From: Microcaldota archaeon
GTDB taxonomy: Archaea > Micrarchaeota > Micrarchaeia > CAILAH01
Direction: 5' to 3'
Assembly (NCBI GenBank): GCA_026419815.1
Contig: JAOAKR010000040.1
Span: 1 to 5,605 of the forward strand
DNA: 5,605 nt
Shown here piece by piece: positions 4,637 through 5,605 of the stretch; the first letter of the stretch is position 1; every line of letters begins with the position of its first letter. The position numbers and the translations under genes were made by a program. The notes below the pieces were generated by a model that saw only the letters and a list, made by a program, of their open reading frames with translations, was not told the origin of the DNA and did no database searches.

Positions 4637-5605
4637 ATGCACGAGAAGCTTTTCAACATACTCGCAAAGCGTGCGGTCATAATCCCAACTTCTGAGATTT
4701 ACAACCCACTTGCAGGGTTTTATGATTATGGCCCTGCGGGCGCAGCAATCCGCCAGCGCATAATTTCGCTTTGGCGCGAGATTTTCATAAGGCAGGACGG
4801 GTTCCTTGAGATTGACGGGGCGAGCATACTGCCCGAGCAGGCACTGAAGGCAAGCGGTCACGTTGAGAACTTCAACGACCCGCTTGCGGAGTGTATGTCG
4901 TGCAAGCGCAGGTTCCGTGCAGACCACCTGGTAGGGGAGTCGCTTGGGGTGGACGCCACGCATATGTCAATTGCCGAGATGACTGAGGCAATCGCACAGA
5001 ACGGGGTTAAATGCCCGGTGTGCGGTGCAGCAAAGTTCGGTGAGGTCAAGCCTTTCAATATGATGTTCCGTGTGGATGTGGGCTCGGTCAGTGGCCAGGC
5101 AGGGTACCTCCGTCCGGAGACTGCCCAGAACATATTCACGGCATTCAACAAGATATTCAACACTCACGGTGCAAAGCTGCCGATGGGCATCGGTCAGGTC
5201 GGCAGGGCGTTCAGGAATGAGATTTCACCGCGCAACGCAGTGATGCGTGTGCGCGAGTTCACGCAGATGGAGCTTGAGTATTTCTTTGACCCTGAGGAGG
5301 ACGACAGCCATCTGCTTGAGAAAGTGAAGGGCGTGATTGTCCCGCTCCAGACACGGCAGCAGCAGCGTGAGGGCAAGGATTTTGTGCCCATATCGCTGGG
5401 TGACGCATACGCATCAGGGGATATCCCGCTGCGTACGGTGGCATATTTCATCGCAAAGGAGCAGCAGCTGCTCAATGCGCTCGGCATAACTAATTTCAGG
5501 GTGCGCCACCTGATGGAGGATGAGACGCCCCATTACTCAGGCGGCAACTATGACGTTGAGATCCCGACCAAGTTTGGATGGGTTGAGGTGATAAGCCTCG
5601 CATAC
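4637..5605 (+). CDS. glyS: Glycyl-tRNA synthetase, alpha2 class II type (3' end beyond window)
   Basis: Glycyl-tRNA synthetase of the homodimeric class II type used by archaea, eukaryotes and some bacteria; it charges tRNA-Gly in the cytosol. The first 323 residues are present and the frame is open at the window edge. Family landmarks are SEIYNPLAGFYDYGPAGAAI (19-38), a zinc-ribbon-like insertion with Cys86-x2-Cys89 and Cys126-x2-Cys129 around FRADHLVGESLG (93-104), GYLRPETAQNIFTAF (156-170), the class II motif 2 region AFRNEISPRN...REFTQMELEYF (191-216), and HYSGGNYDVE...GWVEVISLAY (299-323), which precedes the family's usual RTDYDL. The anticodon-binding domain would lie downstream. ATG 4637 is the first in-frame Met after a stop at 4607-4609 and fits the family start; there is no properly spaced SD. 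RPETAQN has Asn165 where Gly is usual. Confidence 0.95.
   Translation, partial: MHEKLFNILAKRAVIIPTSEIYNPLAGFYDYGPAGAAIRQRIISLWREIFIRQDGFLEIDGASILPEQALKASGHVENFNDPLAECMSCKRRFRADHLVGESLGVDATHMSIAEMTEAIAQNGVKCPVCGAAKFGEVKPFNMMFRVDVGSVSGQAGYLRPETAQNIFTAFNKIFNTHGAKLPMGIGQVGRAFRNEISPRNAVMRVREFTQMELEYFFDPEEDDSHLLEKVKGVIVPLQTRQQQREGKDFVPISLGDAYASGDIPLRTVAYFIAKEQQLLNALGITNFRVRHLMEDETPHYSGGNYDVEIPTKFGWVEVISLAY

Noticed and set aside
4610..4963. A 117-codon minus-strand reading frame in line with nop5, which might supply its missing N-terminal domain.
   Set aside because: It ends at the stop at 4610-4612 before nop5 begins, lies wholly antisense to clear glyS coding sequence, and its translation shows no Nop5 N-terminal similarity. 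It is a shadow of glyS.

Overview
The window looks like part of an archaeal chromosome. Six of its eight genes belong to families that are archaeal or shared only by archaea and eukaryotes in this form: archaeal-type DnaG, uS15 with the archaeal/eukaryotic N-terminal extension, eS1 (S3Ae), a Nop5/Nop56-family C/D-box RNP protein, an Icc-related phosphoesterase and an alpha2-type glycyl-tRNA synthetase. The signals are archaeal too: A/T-rich box-A elements about 25 bp before expected transcript starts, T-run terminators, and GAGGT/GGTG Shine-Dalgarno sites inside operons. The DNA is moderately GC-rich and tightly packed. No mobile element, CRISPR array, tRNA or rRNA was seen. The compact layout and shortened Nop5 would fit a small-genome (DPANN-like) archaeon, but that is a guess from one window.

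Layout: (1) 5-1994, plus strand: DUF167/YggU-family protein, small stand-alone Toprim protein and DnaG, closely spaced as one operon that probably starts upstream of the window, ending at a T6 run. (2) 1995-2085: T-run, a perfect 7-bp hairpin, then a strong box A and SD for the next unit. (3) 2086-3127, plus strand: ribosomal proteins uS15 and eS1, four bases apart, ending at another T6 run. (4) 3148-4582, minus strand: nop5 followed by a metallophosphoesterase, seven bases apart, convergent with the ribosomal unit. (5) 4583-4636: a 54-bp divergent promoter with a palindromic TTAATTAA at its exact centre. (6) 4637 to the window end, plus strand: glyS, cut off by the window edge.

Most of the content is housekeeping RNA and translation machinery: DnaG (which in archaea is also linked to the RNA exosome), two small-subunit proteins, an RNA-modification scaffold and an aminoacyl-tRNA synthetase. 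I see no clear new defence or mobile system. The points most worth a second look are the Nop5 protein that lacks the fibrillarin-binding N-terminal domain, the perfectly centred palindromic divergent promoter, the long repeat-bearing linker in DnaG, and the adjacent pair of Toprim genes.
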